Shown here: piece by piece, positions 8,168 through 17,382 of the stretch
Numbering within the stretch: the first letter of the stretch is position 1
How the letters are laid out: the number at the start of each line of letters is the position of its first letter
Assembly: GCF_000504165.1 (NCBI RefSeq)
Contig: NZ_KI632505.1
Location: forward strand, 434,001 to 498,000
DNA length: 64,000 nucleotides
Origin: Bacillus sp. FJAT-14578
Lineage (GTDB): Bacteria > Bacillota > Bacilli > Bacillales > Bacillaceae_H
Direction: 5' to 3'
Translations under genes and position numbers: made by a program
Notes under the pieces: generated by a model
Seen by the model: only the letters and a program-made list of their open reading frames with translations
What the model was told of the DNA's origin: nothing
The model's database searches: none

Positions 8168-9415
8168 ATGGAAGCCACCGTTATGAGCATTGTTCAACGT
8201 GAATTATATATGATTACCATGGTCTTTCTTTTTGGATTAATGGCTATGAAATTAGCCGAAAGAATTAAAATTCCTGATGTAGCCCTGTTTATGATTATTG
8301 GAATTATCCTTGGACCATCCGTTTTCAATCTAATTACAGTGCCTAATGATTCAGTGTTCTATCAATTCATTATTGTCTTAGGATCCATTTTAATTTTGTT
8401 TGAAGGAGGGACGGCTATCCGCTTTTCTGTACTCAAAAAAGTATGGATAACCATTTCCCTTTTGTCCATCCTGGGAGTTGTCGTTACAGCCGTGATTGTA
8501 GCGGTTACCGCTTTCTATTTATTAGATATGCCTATTATGTATGCACTTCTGCTCGCTTCCGTTATTGCCTCTACAGACCCGGCAACTTTAATGCCGGTTT
8601 TTAAACAGGTCACTATTCAGGAAAAGGTAAGACGAACGGTGGAAAGTGAATCGGCCTTTAATGATGCGACAGGTTCCATCTTAACGTTTACCTTACTCGG
8701 CGTCATTCTAGGACAAACTGAATTAGCTGTTTCTTCCACCCTCTGGAGTTTCATTCGTGAAGCCGGCGGGGGAATTTTAGCTGGACTGGTGATTGGTTTT
8801 GTAGGAGTTCTTTTAACCTCCGAACACAAATGGGGCCTTTTAAGAAAATATGGTACAGTCGTCAGCCTGGTCGTGGCGATCAGCTCTTATTTGGCGGCAG
8901 GGTTTATCCATGCCAGCGGATTTATGGCTACCTTCACAGCAGGTCTTATTTCTGGAAACCCTCAGCTGTTTCGTTTTAAAGTTTCAGAAGAAACCAATTC
9001 AACTGTATTCGAATTTTCCGAAACCTTAACCTTAATTATGAGAACACTTATTTTTATGTTACTGGGCACACAGGTCGATTTTGGTGTATTAGGGCAATTT
9101 TGGATACAGGGAATTCTAATCGTCATTGTCTTCATGTTTGTAGCACGACCTCTGGCCGTTCTTTTATGTACCTTACCTGACCGGAAGGCAAAATGGAAAT
9201 GGAATGAGATTGTGTTTATGTTCTGGGTTCGTGAAACAGGTGTCATCCCTGCAGCTCTGTCCGGGATGATTGTGGCAGCAGGAGTCGATTATGCGAACGA
9301 AATTACTTCTGTCACGTTTATCGCCATACTCGTGACCATCCTGATCCAAGCCAGCACGACAGGTTATGTAGCAAAAAAATTAGGAATTACTTTAAAACCT
9401 GCATCAAATATTTAA
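8168..9415 (+). CDS. CPA1 family cation:proton antiporter (NhaP-like)
   Basis: A 415-residue membrane protein with about 12 helices of the Na+/H+ exchanger domain. The CPA1 signatures are visible: FEGGTAIRF in the fourth helix, ASTDPATLMPVF with the ion-binding Asp, then ESAFNDATGS, and a late Arg in FWVRETGVIPAALSGM. By family it exchanges cytoplasmic Na+ or K+ for external H+. There is no C-terminal TrkA_C domain, in contrast to the second antiporter at 27.2 kb. It starts with ATG behind AAAGGAGAGAGATAA. It sits between ktrAB and kdp, and is followed closely by a tiny ORF and a lipoprotein gene. Confidence 0.9.
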   Translation: MEATVMSIVQRELYMITMVFLFGLMAMKLAERIKIPDVALFMIIGIILGPSVFNLITVPNDSVFYQFIIVLGSILILFEGGTAIRFSVLKKVWITISLLSILGVVVTAVIVAVTAFYLLDMPIMYALLLASVIASTDPATLMPVFKQVTIQEKVRRTVESESAFNDATGSILTFTLLGVILGQTELAVSSTLWSFIREAGGGILAGLVIGFVGVLLTSEHKWGLLRKYGTVVSLVVAISSYLAAGFIHASGFMATFTAGLISGNPQLFRFKVSEETNSTVFEFSETLTLIMRTLIFMLLGTQVDFGVLGQFWIQGILIVIVFMFVARPLAVLLCTLPDRKAKWKWNEIVFMFWVRETGVIPAALSGMIVAAGVDYANEITSVTFIAILVTILIQASTTGYVAKKLGITLKPASNI

Positions 9416-9430
9416 AATGGAGGTCGATAT

Positions 9431-9499
9431 ATGTCTTCTAAACTTATGAGCAGACAGGATGAAGCAGCTATCCATAAGATTCCTAAACAAGTGAAATGA
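9431..9499 (+). CDS. Possible 22-residue small protein
   Basis: An ATG 6 bases after GGAGG opens a 22-codon frame (MSSKLMSRQDEAAIHKIPKQ...) right after the antiporter stop codon. The ribosome binding site and position favour translation with the antiporter. It is charged and has no membrane segment. I do not recognise it, and it could be chance. Confidence 0.35.
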   Translation: MSSKLMSRQDEAAIHKIPKQVK

Positions 9500-9550
9500 A
9501 TAAACTAATTTGTTTAAATAATAAGAATAAAAAAGAGAGGACATGTTTCA

Positions 9551-9715
9551 ATGGAAAAAGCAAGGATTACATCACTAGGAATCGTTTTGGCTGTTTCATT
9601 AATCATCACAGGTTGCACTCAGGGGGACGAGAATCGCGAAGACCAGCGGATTCAGCCTGATGAGATGTACCATGAAAACAACGGTGAAGATGATGAGAAA
9701 GCGAATTCCAAATAA
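9551..9715 (+). CDS. Small lipoprotein of unknown function
   Basis: A 54-residue protein with a signal peptide and lipobox LIITGC, so Cys22 would be lipidated. The remaining 32 residues are acidic and hydrophilic (Asp/Glu/Asn-rich), with no recognised domain. The start ATG follows AGAGGACATGTTTCA. It sits downstream of the antiporter and may be co-transcribed with it. A surface-anchored accessory role is possible but not shown. Confidence 0.7.
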   Translation: MEKARITSLGIVLAVSLIITGCTQGDENREDQRIQPDEMYHENNGEDDEKANSK

Positions 9716-9759
9716 TTAAAAACGGATAGAAGTGCTATATCAGCATATAGCCCCAAAAG

Positions 9760-9788
9760 GGCAGACTCACTATTCGGTGAAGTCTGCC
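9760..9788 (-). terminator. Terminator after CBS gene
   Basis: The inverted repeat GGCAGACT/AGTCTGCC abuts the CBS-protein stop codon and is followed on the minus strand by CTTTTGG. It may also stop plus-strand transcripts from the lipoprotein gene. Confidence 0.6.
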
Positions 9789-10253
9789 TCAAATTAAAGA
9801 ATTCAATGATAAATTTGCAGAATGTTGTTTGATTAGTAACCCTTTCGCACAGTATTCAATAATTTCTCTTCTTCTAACAATTCCTATAAAAATTCCATTG
9901 TCATCTATAACAGGCACAAAGTTTTGCTCAATTGCTCTCGAGAAAAGACTTTCTATTTCCGCATCAATTTTTACAGGTTCATTGAAACGGTGCAAAGAGA
10001 CTTCATGCAAACGCACTTTATGAGTATTACTGAAATCTAAAGAAGGCGTATTCTTTAATTTCCACAGTAAATCTCCCTCTGTCAGCGTGCCTGCATATCT
10101 CCCCTCTTCATCTACTAAAGGAACCGCTGAATATCGGTGATATTCCATCTTCTCTAAAGCTTGACGCATCGTTGAATTGAATTTTATATAAACAAGTTCT
10201 TTTTTGGGGATAAGAAAAAATGCCACATTCATATTATGAACTACCTCTTTCAT
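9789..10253 (-). CDS. CBS-domain pair protein at the end of the kdp cluster
   Basis: A protein of up to 154 residues made of two CBS motifs (about residues 18-70, with YSAVPLVDEEGRYAG, and 85-140, with NFVPVIDDNGIFIGIVRRREI). CBS pairs bind adenine nucleotides, and in Firmicutes some bind c-di-AMP (CbpA/CbpB/DarB group). The gene is 54 bases downstream of the KdpD-like gene on the same strand. A second ATG at 10232 has GAGG 11 bases upstream and may be the real start. The function is inferred from fold and neighbourhood only: an adenylate or c-di-AMP sensor linked to K+ control. Confidence 0.8.
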   Translation of the reverse strand: MKEVVHNMNVAFFLIPKKELVYIKFNSTMRQALEKMEYHRYSAVPLVDEEGRYAGTLTEGDLLWKLKNTPSLDFSNTHKVRLHEVSLHRFNEPVKIDAEIESLFSRAIEQNFVPVIDDNGIFIGIVRRREIIEYCAKGLLIKQHSANLSLNSLI

Positions 10254-10286
10254 ATATAAGTTTCAGTTTCACTTTATAAAGAACAT

Positions 10287-12638
10287 TTAGGAACAGTCCG
10301 TTTTTTCTGGCCTATGATCCGAGACTACTAATACATCGAGATGGCGAGTCTCCCTTAATAATTTCTGAACAACTGACCCTTTCCATATTTCTTCCCTTCG
10401 GGTACGTGCAGATTGTCCAATGATGACTTGAGTGGCTTGTTTGTCCTTAAGTTGTTCTACAATTTTTTTTACAACTTTTCGGCGGTCTGTCGTTTCATGC
10501 GTTTCAAAATTACCGCCCAGACTTTCGGTTAGTGACTTTGCCTTCAACGAGTTCTTTTCTTCCTCTTCCGTTATTGGATGATGGTCTTTCACATAAACGA
10601 CATGCCAAACAGCTTTTAAACGATAGGCGATTCGAAACCCCCGTCGAATAAGCCGTTCACTATTGGAACCAAGATTAATACAAACGAAAATGACTTCCTG
10701 TTTTCTCCAGGGCCCTCTTAATGCCTGTTTCCTCTCCCATGATTCCAGTCTCTCGTCGACATCATCTGCTACTTCACGCAAAGCTAATTCACGCAGTGCA
10801 ATTAAATTTCCGGTTTTAAAGAAGTGATTGAGTGCTTGCTCCACTTTTTCCTGAGCATAAATATTTCCTTCTCGCATCCTTTGCCTCAGTGCTTTAGGTG
10901 AAATATCAATTAGCTCAATTTCATCGGCCATTCTCAGTACCCTGTCCGGGACAGTTTCCCTTACCCGGACACCTGTAATTTGTTCAACACTGTCATTTAG
11001 ACTCTCAAGGTGTTGAATATTCATGGTGGAAATCACGGATATACCTGCCTTTAAAATTTCTTCTACATCTTGATATCTTTTGAGATGTTTACTTCCGGGG
11101 ACATTGGTATGCGCTAATTCGTCAATCAAGACAACTTCAGGATTTCTCTTTATAATGGACTTTGTGTCCATTTCTTCCAATACAACATTTTTATAATGAA
11201 TTTTTTCTCTTGGAATGATTTCTAATTCCCCAATTTGCTCAATTGTTTCTTTGCGTCCGTGTGTTTCTAACAGACCAATGACTATGTCGATGCCTTTCCT
11301 CTTTAACTCATTGGCTTCCCGCAGCATCGTATATGTCTTTCCGACTCCAGGGGCAGCCCCAATATAGACTTTTAGGGTACCTCGATTTATCTTATTAATT
11401 TCTTTTTCTACTTCCGTTGGAGAAAGCCTTCGATAAGGATTGGATTTCTCTGCCTTCTCCTGCTTAGCCGGGAGAACTCTTTCTCCCTCCACCTCAGCTC
11501 GATCGGCTACGATAAAAATATCAACATTCCTTGTCTTCCTTAATATCTTGTTAATGATGGAACCATGCCAAATCTCTTCCCAACGACTTCTCTTTGATTG
11601 TCCCATGACAATTCTCGTGACATTGTTTTTCATGGCATACGCTACAATTTCTTCTGCCACATCTTCTTGCACAATTGGCAGTTCCTCAAAATGACCCTCC
11701 AGCTTATCCACCAGCTTTTTGATAGAACGTTTAAAAGTGGCTTCCTCATTTGAAAAAGGTTGGTTAGGAGAACGGAAACAAACCACATACAAATCACCGC
11801 CCAAGCGCTTCGCAATTTGGTGACCTCGTCTAATTAGAATAGAACCATTCCAATGATATTGAGCCGAGACGAGAATTCTCTCAGCAGCACCCGAAGCGCC
11901 TACTAAACCGTGTTTCTCCCTATAATCGTCCAAATCCTCGTTTACTTCACCAGCTAAAAATCGCAAAGAAAGTTCCCTTAGCATGGCTATGTTATCCCTT
12001 TGAAACAACTTTTCCCTCGCCTTACTTCTATGATCATCCTCTTCAATACTTCCTTCTTGCAAACGTTTTAAGATAGCTTCCGGTGTCACATCCAACAGCT
12101 TTACTTCATCAGCCATCGCTAACGTATTATCCGGTACACAATCATCCACCTTAACTTTTACCCTTGTTAACTTTTCTGCAACTTCTCTTGCGCCGTCAAG
12201 TTCATATATATTGATCGTCGTAATCACACTAATCTGGTGATTGATAAGTTCTATCACGTCTTCAAGACGTGTATGATTTTTCGCATCCGGCCGGTTTTGA
12301 TGAGCTAAATGATCTATTAATACAACCTCTGGATTTCTTGCAAGAATGGCCTCCAGATTTAAATCATACCTAACCTCTCCATCCTTATACCATTGAATGG
12401 GTTTAAGAATTTCTAACTCTCCGATTTGCTCTACTACCTTCGGACGATTGGAAGTACCAATCACACCGATCGCTACATCTATTCCTTTTTTCTTGAGAAT
12501 ATTTCCTTCCAGCAGCATATGATATGTTTTCCCTGCACCGCTTACGGCACCCAAAATGATCTTTAATCTTCCTCGTTGTAGTTTTGAAATAGATAAAAAC
12601 AGCTCTTCAGGGGTCTTTCGTCGAAAACGTTCATTCAT
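10287..12638 (-). CDS. kdpD: KdpD-like sensor: two tandem KdpD-N/USP modules, no histidine kinase
   Basis: From the ATG at 12638, behind AGAGGGATGG, the product is 783 residues: KdpD N-domain (about 20-230), USP domain (245-370), a second KdpD N-domain (405-615) and a second USP domain (640-775). There are no transmembrane helices, HisKA or HATPase parts, and no kdpE follows. Both copies keep the P-loop (GAVSGAGKT, GAAPGVGKT). The Walker B-like stretch is VVLIDELAHTN in copy 2 but VVLIDHLAHQN in copy 1. Copy 2 USP has an SNS motif where the S. aureus KdpD c-di-AMP site has Ser-x-Ser; copy 1 does not. In kinase-bearing KdpD these parts sense K+, ATP and c-di-AMP. Here the product probably acts directly on the pump or another partner. 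An upstream in-frame extension to 12836 runs through a hairpin and is not used. Confidence 0.9.
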   Translation of the reverse strand: MNERFRRKTPEELFLSISKLQRGRLKIILGAVSGAGKTYHMLLEGNILKKKGIDVAIGVIGTSNRPKVVEQIGELEILKPIQWYKDGEVRYDLNLEAILARNPEVVLIDHLAHQNRPDAKNHTRLEDVIELINHQISVITTINIYELDGAREVAEKLTRVKVKVDDCVPDNTLAMADEVKLLDVTPEAILKRLQEGSIEEDDHRSKAREKLFQRDNIAMLRELSLRFLAGEVNEDLDDYREKHGLVGASGAAERILVSAQYHWNGSILIRRGHQIAKRLGGDLYVVCFRSPNQPFSNEEATFKRSIKKLVDKLEGHFEELPIVQEDVAEEIVAYAMKNNVTRIVMGQSKRSRWEEIWHGSIINKILRKTRNVDIFIVADRAEVEGERVLPAKQEKAEKSNPYRRLSPTEVEKEINKINRGTLKVYIGAAPGVGKTYTMLREANELKRKGIDIVIGLLETHGRKETIEQIGELEIIPREKIHYKNVVLEEMDTKSIIKRNPEVVLIDELAHTNVPGSKHLKRYQDVEEILKAGISVISTMNIQHLESLNDSVEQITGVRVRETVPDRVLRMADEIELIDISPKALRQRMREGNIYAQEKVEQALNHFFKTGNLIALRELALREVADDVDERLESWERKQALRGPWRKQEVIFVCINLGSNSERLIRRGFRIAYRLKAVWHVVYVKDHHPITEEEEKNSLKAKSLTESLGGNFETHETTDRRKVVKKIVEQLKDKQATQVIIGQSARTRREEIWKGSVVQKLLRETRHLDVLVVSDHRPEKTDCS

Positions 12639-12722
12639 GTTCCATCCCTCTCTTTTTAAACGATGTACCGAAAAAAGCAGCAAAAACAAAATCTGTTCAT
12701 CTATTCTGCAAGAAGTCTTTTT

Positions 12723-12785
12723 CATAAAATGAATCGTCACGAGAACCTTGAATTTGCCGGTTTCTTCATGACGATTCATTTTATG
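12723..12785. repeat. Long inverted repeat between kdpC and kdpD-like gene
   Basis: The arms 12723-12742 and 12766-12785 match in 19 of 20 positions (the mismatch would be a G-U pair in RNA), with a 23-base loop. It lies in the 200-base gap between kdpC and the KdpD-like gene. There is no T-tract, so a simple terminator is unlikely; an mRNA stability or processing hairpin, or a mobile palindrome, fits better. Confidence 0.75.
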
Positions 12786-12840
12786 GGGTATCCCAGAAAC
12801 ACATCGCTTTTCATATTTTTGGGACACCCTCGTCATTTCC

Positions 12841-13404
12841 CTATTTCAAACGATCTAATTCCATGTTTAGATTTAAAACGTTTACCCTTGGTTCTCCAAA
12901 AACTCCCCACTGACGTCCTTCTGTATGTTCTTTAATTAACGTATACAGCACATTCTCATCTATTCCCCTTAATTCAGCAATTCTAGGAACTTGAATTTTC
13001 GCTGCCATTGGAGAAATGTGAGGGTCAAGACCTGACCCCGAGTTTGTCAAAAGATCTGCCGGAATATCGCTCTTTTTAACATCCGGATTTGCTTTTAGGA
13101 AAGACTCGATATCTTTTTTCGTACGTTCAATCATCTCTTCATTAGAAGGAGCATAGTTTCCTGAACCGGAACCTGCTGCGTTATATTCTATAGAAGAAAC
13201 ACGACCGCTGAAGTATTTTGGATCCTTAAATGTTTGTCCGATCAACTCGGAGCCGACTACTTTCCCATCTTCATTCGTAATAAGACTGCCTTCCGCTTTT
13301 GCGGGCATCATCAGTTTCGAGATTCCGGTCATCCCCAAAGGATAAACGACACCGCATATAAGTAACAATACAAGGGCAATACGCACATTTTTCATCATAT
13401 TCAT
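12841..13404 (-). CDS. kdpC: Potassium-transporting ATPase subunit C
   Basis: A 187-residue KdpC. One N-terminal membrane helix (VRIALVLLLICGVVYPLG) is followed by the periplasm-type domain with GSELIGQ, YFSGRVSS, AGSGSGNYAPS and the C-terminal GSGLDPHISP, AELRGI and VNVLNLNMELD blocks. It stabilises the KdpFABC complex and helps ATP binding or K+ affinity. It follows kdpB by 26 bases, starting with ATG behind AAAGGTGA. Length and motifs are complete. Confidence 0.95.
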   Translation of the reverse strand: MNMMKNVRIALVLLLICGVVYPLGMTGISKLMMPAKAEGSLITNEDGKVVGSELIGQTFKDPKYFSGRVSSIEYNAAGSGSGNYAPSNEEMIERTKKDIESFLKANPDVKKSDIPADLLTNSGSGLDPHISPMAAKIQVPRIAELRGIDENVLYTLIKEHTEGRQWGVFGEPRVNVLNLNMELDRLK

Positions 13405-13430
13405 TTCACCTTTTGTTTTTTATTTTTCAC

Positions 13431-15470
13431 TCATGTCAGATTACATAACACTAAGAGCAAATCAATGATTTTGATTCCGATAAAAGGGGCAATCACTCCG
13501 CCTAATCCGTAAATAAACAGGTTACGGTTTAACAGTTTGGTTGCACTCATCGGAACATATTTAACGCCTTTCATCGCCAAAGGTATCAACAGCGGAATAA
13601 TGACGGCATTAAAGATAAGGGCCGATAATATCGCACTTTCAGGTGTCGCCAGATTCATAATATTCAAGGCTTTCATCTGCGGGATAGCCAACATGAACAT
13701 CGCGGGAATAATGGCAAAATACTTAGCCACATCGTTGGCGATACTGAATGTTGTCAAGGCTCCCCTTGTCATTAACAGCTGCTTTCCGATTGCCACAACT
13801 TCAATAATTTTAGTTGGATCTGAATCAAGATCTACCATGTTGGCCGCTTCCTTCGCTGCGATGGTACCGCTGTTCATCGCAAGTCCTACATCTGCTTGAG
13901 CAAGGGCAGGCGCGTCGTTCGTTCCGTCCCCCGTCATAGCCACGAGTTTTCCTTGTGATTGTTCCTTCTTAATGACCGCAATTTTATCTTCCGGTTTTGC
14001 CTCTGCGATAAAATCGTCCACTCCCGCTTCACGTGCAATGGTAGCGGCCGTTAACGGATTATCTCCTGTACACATGACGGTTTTGATTCCCATTTTTCTC
14101 AGTTCATCAAATCGTTCTCTCATTCCCGGCTTGACAGTGTCTTTTAAATAAATTAAGCCCAGCACTCGGTTTCCTTCTGCTACCGCTAGAGGAGTTCCGC
14201 CTTCAGTCGCAATTTCCTTGGCTCTCACATCCAAATCACCCGGGATAGAACCGCCTTTTTCAACCACATATTGCTTAATCGCGTCTACAGCGCCTTTGCG
14301 AACTTCAAGGCCATCTGCGAAGTTCGTTCCACTCATGCGTGTCTCAGCTTTGAACTCTATACCTTCGGAACCCTCTAATGAAAACTCTTGTTGAGGAACT
14401 CCTAACTTTTTTGCCAACTCGATAATGGATCTGCCTTCTGGCGTTTCATCATGAAGAGATGTGTGAAGCGCCACTCGGTGTAAGTCATCCTTTGATACTT
14501 TATTTACGGGGATAAAGACAGATGCCATTCGGTTACCGTGTGTGATGGTGCCCGTTTTATCAAGAATAATCGTGTTAATATCCCCTGCCGCTTCCACCGC
14601 TTTACCGGACATCGCAATCACATTAAACTGGGTGACACGGTCCATTCCTGCAATCCCAATCGCAGAGAGCAGCCCTCCGATTGTCGTTGGAATCAAGCAA
14701 ACCAATAAAGCAATCAATGTGGCGATTGGTATTTTGGCATCGACGTAAGCAGATATAGGCACAAGAGTCGTACAAACGATCAAAAAGATTAACGTTAAAC
14801 TGACGAGCAGTGTATTCAATGCAATCTCATTCGGTGTTTTTTGGCGTTTGGCACCTTCTACTAAACTAATCATCCGATCTAAGAAAGATTCACCAGGGTC
14901 TGTCGTAATACGGATTTTAATACGATCACTTATGACGCGGGTTCCACCTGTTACCGAGCTGAAATCTCCGCCCGATTCTTTAATGACCGGGGCTGATTCA
15001 CCTGTAATCGCAGATTCATCCACCGCGGCAACTCCCTCTATAATTTCACCGTCACTTGGAATAAGCTCGTTTGCTTCTACCAAAACGATATCGCCTTTAC
15101 GTAAATCAGTTGAATTTATGAGCTTGATGGTGCCGTCTTTCTGAAGAAGCTTCGCTTTTGTATCTTGCTTTGTTTTTTTCAAGCTGTTCGCCTGGGCTTT
15201 CCCTCTTCCTTCTGCTAATGCTTCAGCGAAATTGGCAAATAAAATCGTGATGAATAAAATAACGCTGACCACTGCATTATAGCCTGCACTTTCTCCTTCA
15301 CCGAACAATCCTGGCAGGAAAGCAAGTAAGACAGTAACGAAAAAGCCTATTTCAACCACAAACATTACAGGATTTTTGGCCATCGTACGCGGATTAAGCT
15401 TTTTAAAAGCATCTATCGCAGCCTGTTTGACAATATCATTATTTATCGTAGCTTTACGCTTGCTATTCAT
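13431..15470 (-). CDS. kdpB: Potassium-transporting P-type ATPase subunit B
   Basis: A 679-residue P-type ATPase. TM1-2 are followed by the actuator motif TGES ([10 protein letters not shown]), the phosphorylation site DKTGTIT near residue 304, the nucleotide-binding domain and the hinge [12 protein letters not shown]. It hydrolyses ATP to drive K+ import through KdpA. The motifs are intact, so the pump should be active. It starts ATG behind AAGGAG, 35 bases after kdpA. Confidence 0.97.
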   Translation of the reverse strand: MNSKRKATINNDIVKQAAIDAFKKLNPRTMAKNPVMFVVEIGFFVTVLLAFLPGLFGEGESAGYNAVVSVILFITILFANFAEALAEGRGKAQANSLKKTKQDTKAKLLQKDGTIKLINSTDLRKGDIVLVEANELIPSDGEIIEGVAAVDESAITGESAPVIKESGGDFSSVTGGTRVISDRIKIRITTDPGESFLDRMISLVEGAKRQKTPNEIALNTLLVSLTLIFLIVCTTLVPISAYVDAKIPIATLIALLVCLIPTTIGGLLSAIGIAGMDRVTQFNVIAMSGKAVEAAGDINTIILDKTGTITHGNRMASVFIPVNKVSKDDLHRVALHTSLHDETPEGRSIIELAKKLGVPQQEFSLEGSEGIEFKAETRMSGTNFADGLEVRKGAVDAIKQYVVEKGGSIPGDLDVRAKEIATEGGTPLAVAEGNRVLGLIYLKDTVKPGMRERFDELRKMGIKTVMCTGDNPLTAATIAREAGVDDFIAEAKPEDKIAVIKKEQSQGKLVAMTGDGTNDAPALAQADVGLAMNSGTIAAKEAANMVDLDSDPTKIIEVVAIGKQLLMTRGALTTFSIANDVAKYFAIIPAMFMLAIPQMKALNIMNLATPESAILSALIFNAVIIPLLIPLAMKGVKYVPMSATKLLNRNLFIYGLGGVIAPFIGIKIIDLLLVLCNLT

Positions 15471-15505
15471 CGGAATGACTCCTTCTCTTTCTAGGTTTTA
15501 ATTGA

Positions 15506-17179
15506 TTAACGAATGGTCAGCCATTCTGCAATCGGTCCAAGCGCCAGTACCGGGAAGAACGTAAGCGCCCCAACGATTAAGACGGTCGAAAGTAAAATGA
15601 CCAGGAATGTGCTGTTATCCGTTTTAAAAGTACCTAATGTCTCCGGTACAGGAGTTTTCGCCAACAAAGAACCGGCAACGGCAATCATCGCGATCATGGA
15701 TAAATATCTTCCTAAAAGCATCACAATTCCTGTTGAGATATTCCAAAATGGTGTGTTATCTCCCAATCCTTCAAAGCCAGATCCATTATTGGCAGCAGAT
15801 GATGTAAATTCATATACCACTTGTGAAATTCCATGGAATCCCGGGTTTGAGATAGCGGACGCTCCCATTTCTGCAGCCAGCGCAACGGCACTCGGGACTA
15901 AAATGATGATTGGATGGATCAGGATGGTAATGGCGATTAGTTTCATTTCCTTGCCTTCGATTTTTCGCCCTAAAAATTCCGGCGTACGTCCCACCATCAG
16001 GCCAGCCAGGAATACAGCGAGAATGGCATACATCAAAATATTAATCGTACCGACCCCGTCACCGCCAAACACACAGTTCAGCATCATTTCACCCAATGGA
16101 ACAATGCCCCCCAACGGTGTTAACGTATCATGCATATTATTGACCGTACCGGTCGTAGCAGCCGTTGTGACTGTTGTAAATAACGCACTTTGTGCAATTC
16201 CGAACCGAACTTCTTTCCCTTCCATGCTTCCTTCCGCTTGAGACAGCCCAATTTTCTCCAAAGCGGGGTTTCCGTTCATTTCACTGAAATAAGCTAACGA
16301 TAAAAATGCAAGGAACATAATACCCATTGTTGAAAATAAGATCCATCCCTGCTTTCGGCTGCGTGCCATGTGGCCAAATACTAAAGGAAGTGATGCCGGA
16401 ATTAAAAACATCGATAAAATTTCAATCACGTTGGAGAGTGGAGTAGGATTTTCATATGGATGCGCCGAGTTCACTCCGAAGAATCCCCCACCGTTCGTTC
16501 CTAAATGTTTAATAGATTCCAAAGCAGCTACCGGTCCGCGTGCAATTTGCTGTTCCGTACCTTCCAGCGTAGTAACTGCAGCAGTCGGGCTTAATGTCTG
16601 CGGTACCCCCTGCCCTACAAGGAAAAGGCCTACTACAATGGACAAAGGAATAAGAATACGAGTATGAGAGCGAACTAAATCTACATAAAAGTTCCCGATA
16701 TTCTTTTGACCTGTAAGCCCGCGGAAAAATGCGATACATAATGCCAACCCTGTTGCAGGTGTCGTAAACATCAGATACATAATGACAGCCATTTGAGATA
16801 AGTACGATAATCCTGATTCTCCGCTGTAGTGCTGTAAATTTGTATTCGTTAAGAAGCTTGAAATTGTATTAAAAGACAATAATGGATCCATAGCGGGAAT
16901 GTTGCTCGGGTTTCCCGGCAAAACACCTTGTAATCTCACAATCAAGTAGCAAATGCCAAACATCACCAGGTTACTCAGTAACAATGCTTTTGCGTATTGT
17001 TTCCAGGACATAGATGATGGAGTGATACCCGAGATTTTATAAATCCCCTTCTCAATCCCTCCAAAAACTCGATCAAGCTTTGTTTCTTCCAGCGCAAACG
17101 CCCGGTCCATGTATGTTCCCATTGGGATAGCAAGAAGAATAACCAATGCCAGCACAAGGCCGATTTGTAAAAAATCCAT
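15506..17179 (-). CDS. kdpA: Potassium-transporting ATPase subunit A (K+ channel-like)
   Basis: A 557-residue, ten-helix protein of the superfamily of K+ transporters. Selectivity-filter regions include SFLTNTNLQHYSGE, IKHLGTNGGGFFG, a VNNMHDTLTPLGG region and ANNGSGFEGLG. It binds and conducts K+ in the high-affinity Kdp pump. The start ATG is behind GGAGGAG. It is preceded by kdpF with 23 bases between. Confidence 0.97.
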   Translation of the reverse strand: MDFLQIGLVLALVILLAIPMGTYMDRAFALEETKLDRVFGGIEKGIYKISGITPSSMSWKQYAKALLLSNLVMFGICYLIVRLQGVLPGNPSNIPAMDPLLSFNTISSFLTNTNLQHYSGESGLSYLSQMAVIMYLMFTTPATGLALCIAFFRGLTGQKNIGNFYVDLVRSHTRILIPLSIVVGLFLVGQGVPQTLSPTAAVTTLEGTEQQIARGPVAALESIKHLGTNGGGFFGVNSAHPYENPTPLSNVIEILSMFLIPASLPLVFGHMARSRKQGWILFSTMGIMFLAFLSLAYFSEMNGNPALEKIGLSQAEGSMEGKEVRFGIAQSALFTTVTTAATTGTVNNMHDTLTPLGGIVPLGEMMLNCVFGGDGVGTINILMYAILAVFLAGLMVGRTPEFLGRKIEGKEMKLIAITILIHPIIILVPSAVALAAEMGASAISNPGFHGISQVVYEFTSSAANNGSGFEGLGDNTPFWNISTGIVMLLGRYLSMIAMIAVAGSLLAKTPVPETLGTFKTDNSTFLVILLSTVLIVGALTFFPVLALGPIAEWLTIR

Positions 17180-17202
17180 TTTTTTCTCCTCCGAAATGAA
17201 AA

Positions 17203-17280
17203 TTAATATCTTTCAGGATGTATAAGTGCATCAATTAAATAAACTGAAAGCCCTAAAACTAGTACTAATAAGAAAACCAT
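17203..17280 (-). CDS. kdpF: KdpF small membrane subunit
   Basis: A 25-residue ORF (MVFLLVLVLGLSVYLIDALI then HPERY) that is one membrane helix with the KdpF pattern of a hydrophobic core followed by YLxxAL and a charged tail. It sits directly before kdpA, behind GGGAGTG. KdpF is a lipid-like stabiliser of the KdpFABC complex. Confidence 0.85.
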   Translation of the reverse strand: MVFLLVLVLGLSVYLIDALIHPERY

Positions 17281-17292
17281 TGTTTTCACTCC

Positions 17293-17382
17293 CTAATCCT
17301 GCAATATTTTGTCACAGAACATAATAAAGCCATAAAACAAAGCAAACATAACGGCTGTTATTCCAATCGCTGCAATATCCAT
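17293..17382 (-). CDS. 29-residue membrane ORF leading the kdp operon
   Basis: An ATG behind GAGGAGGGATAGC opens a 29-codon frame (MDIAAIGITAVMFALFYGFI then MFCDKILQD): one membrane helix ending with a short CDK-type polar tail. It stops 12 bases before kdpF. Similar tiny ORFs with a hydrophobic helix and a C-D/E-[KR] ending occur ahead of kdpF in other bacteria, as I recall. A further Kdp subunit or regulator is plausible but unproven. Confidence 0.65.
   Translation of the reverse strand: MDIAAIGITAVMFALFYGFIMFCDKILQD

Noticed and set aside
12639-12836. N-terminal extension of the KdpD-like frame by 66 codons
   Set aside because: It translates the long inverted repeat and intergenic DNA; the ATG at 12638 has the ribosome binding site and the P-loop domain follows directly.
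13537-16241. Long antisense frames within kdpA and kdpB
   Set aside because: Shadow frames opposite strongly conserved genes.
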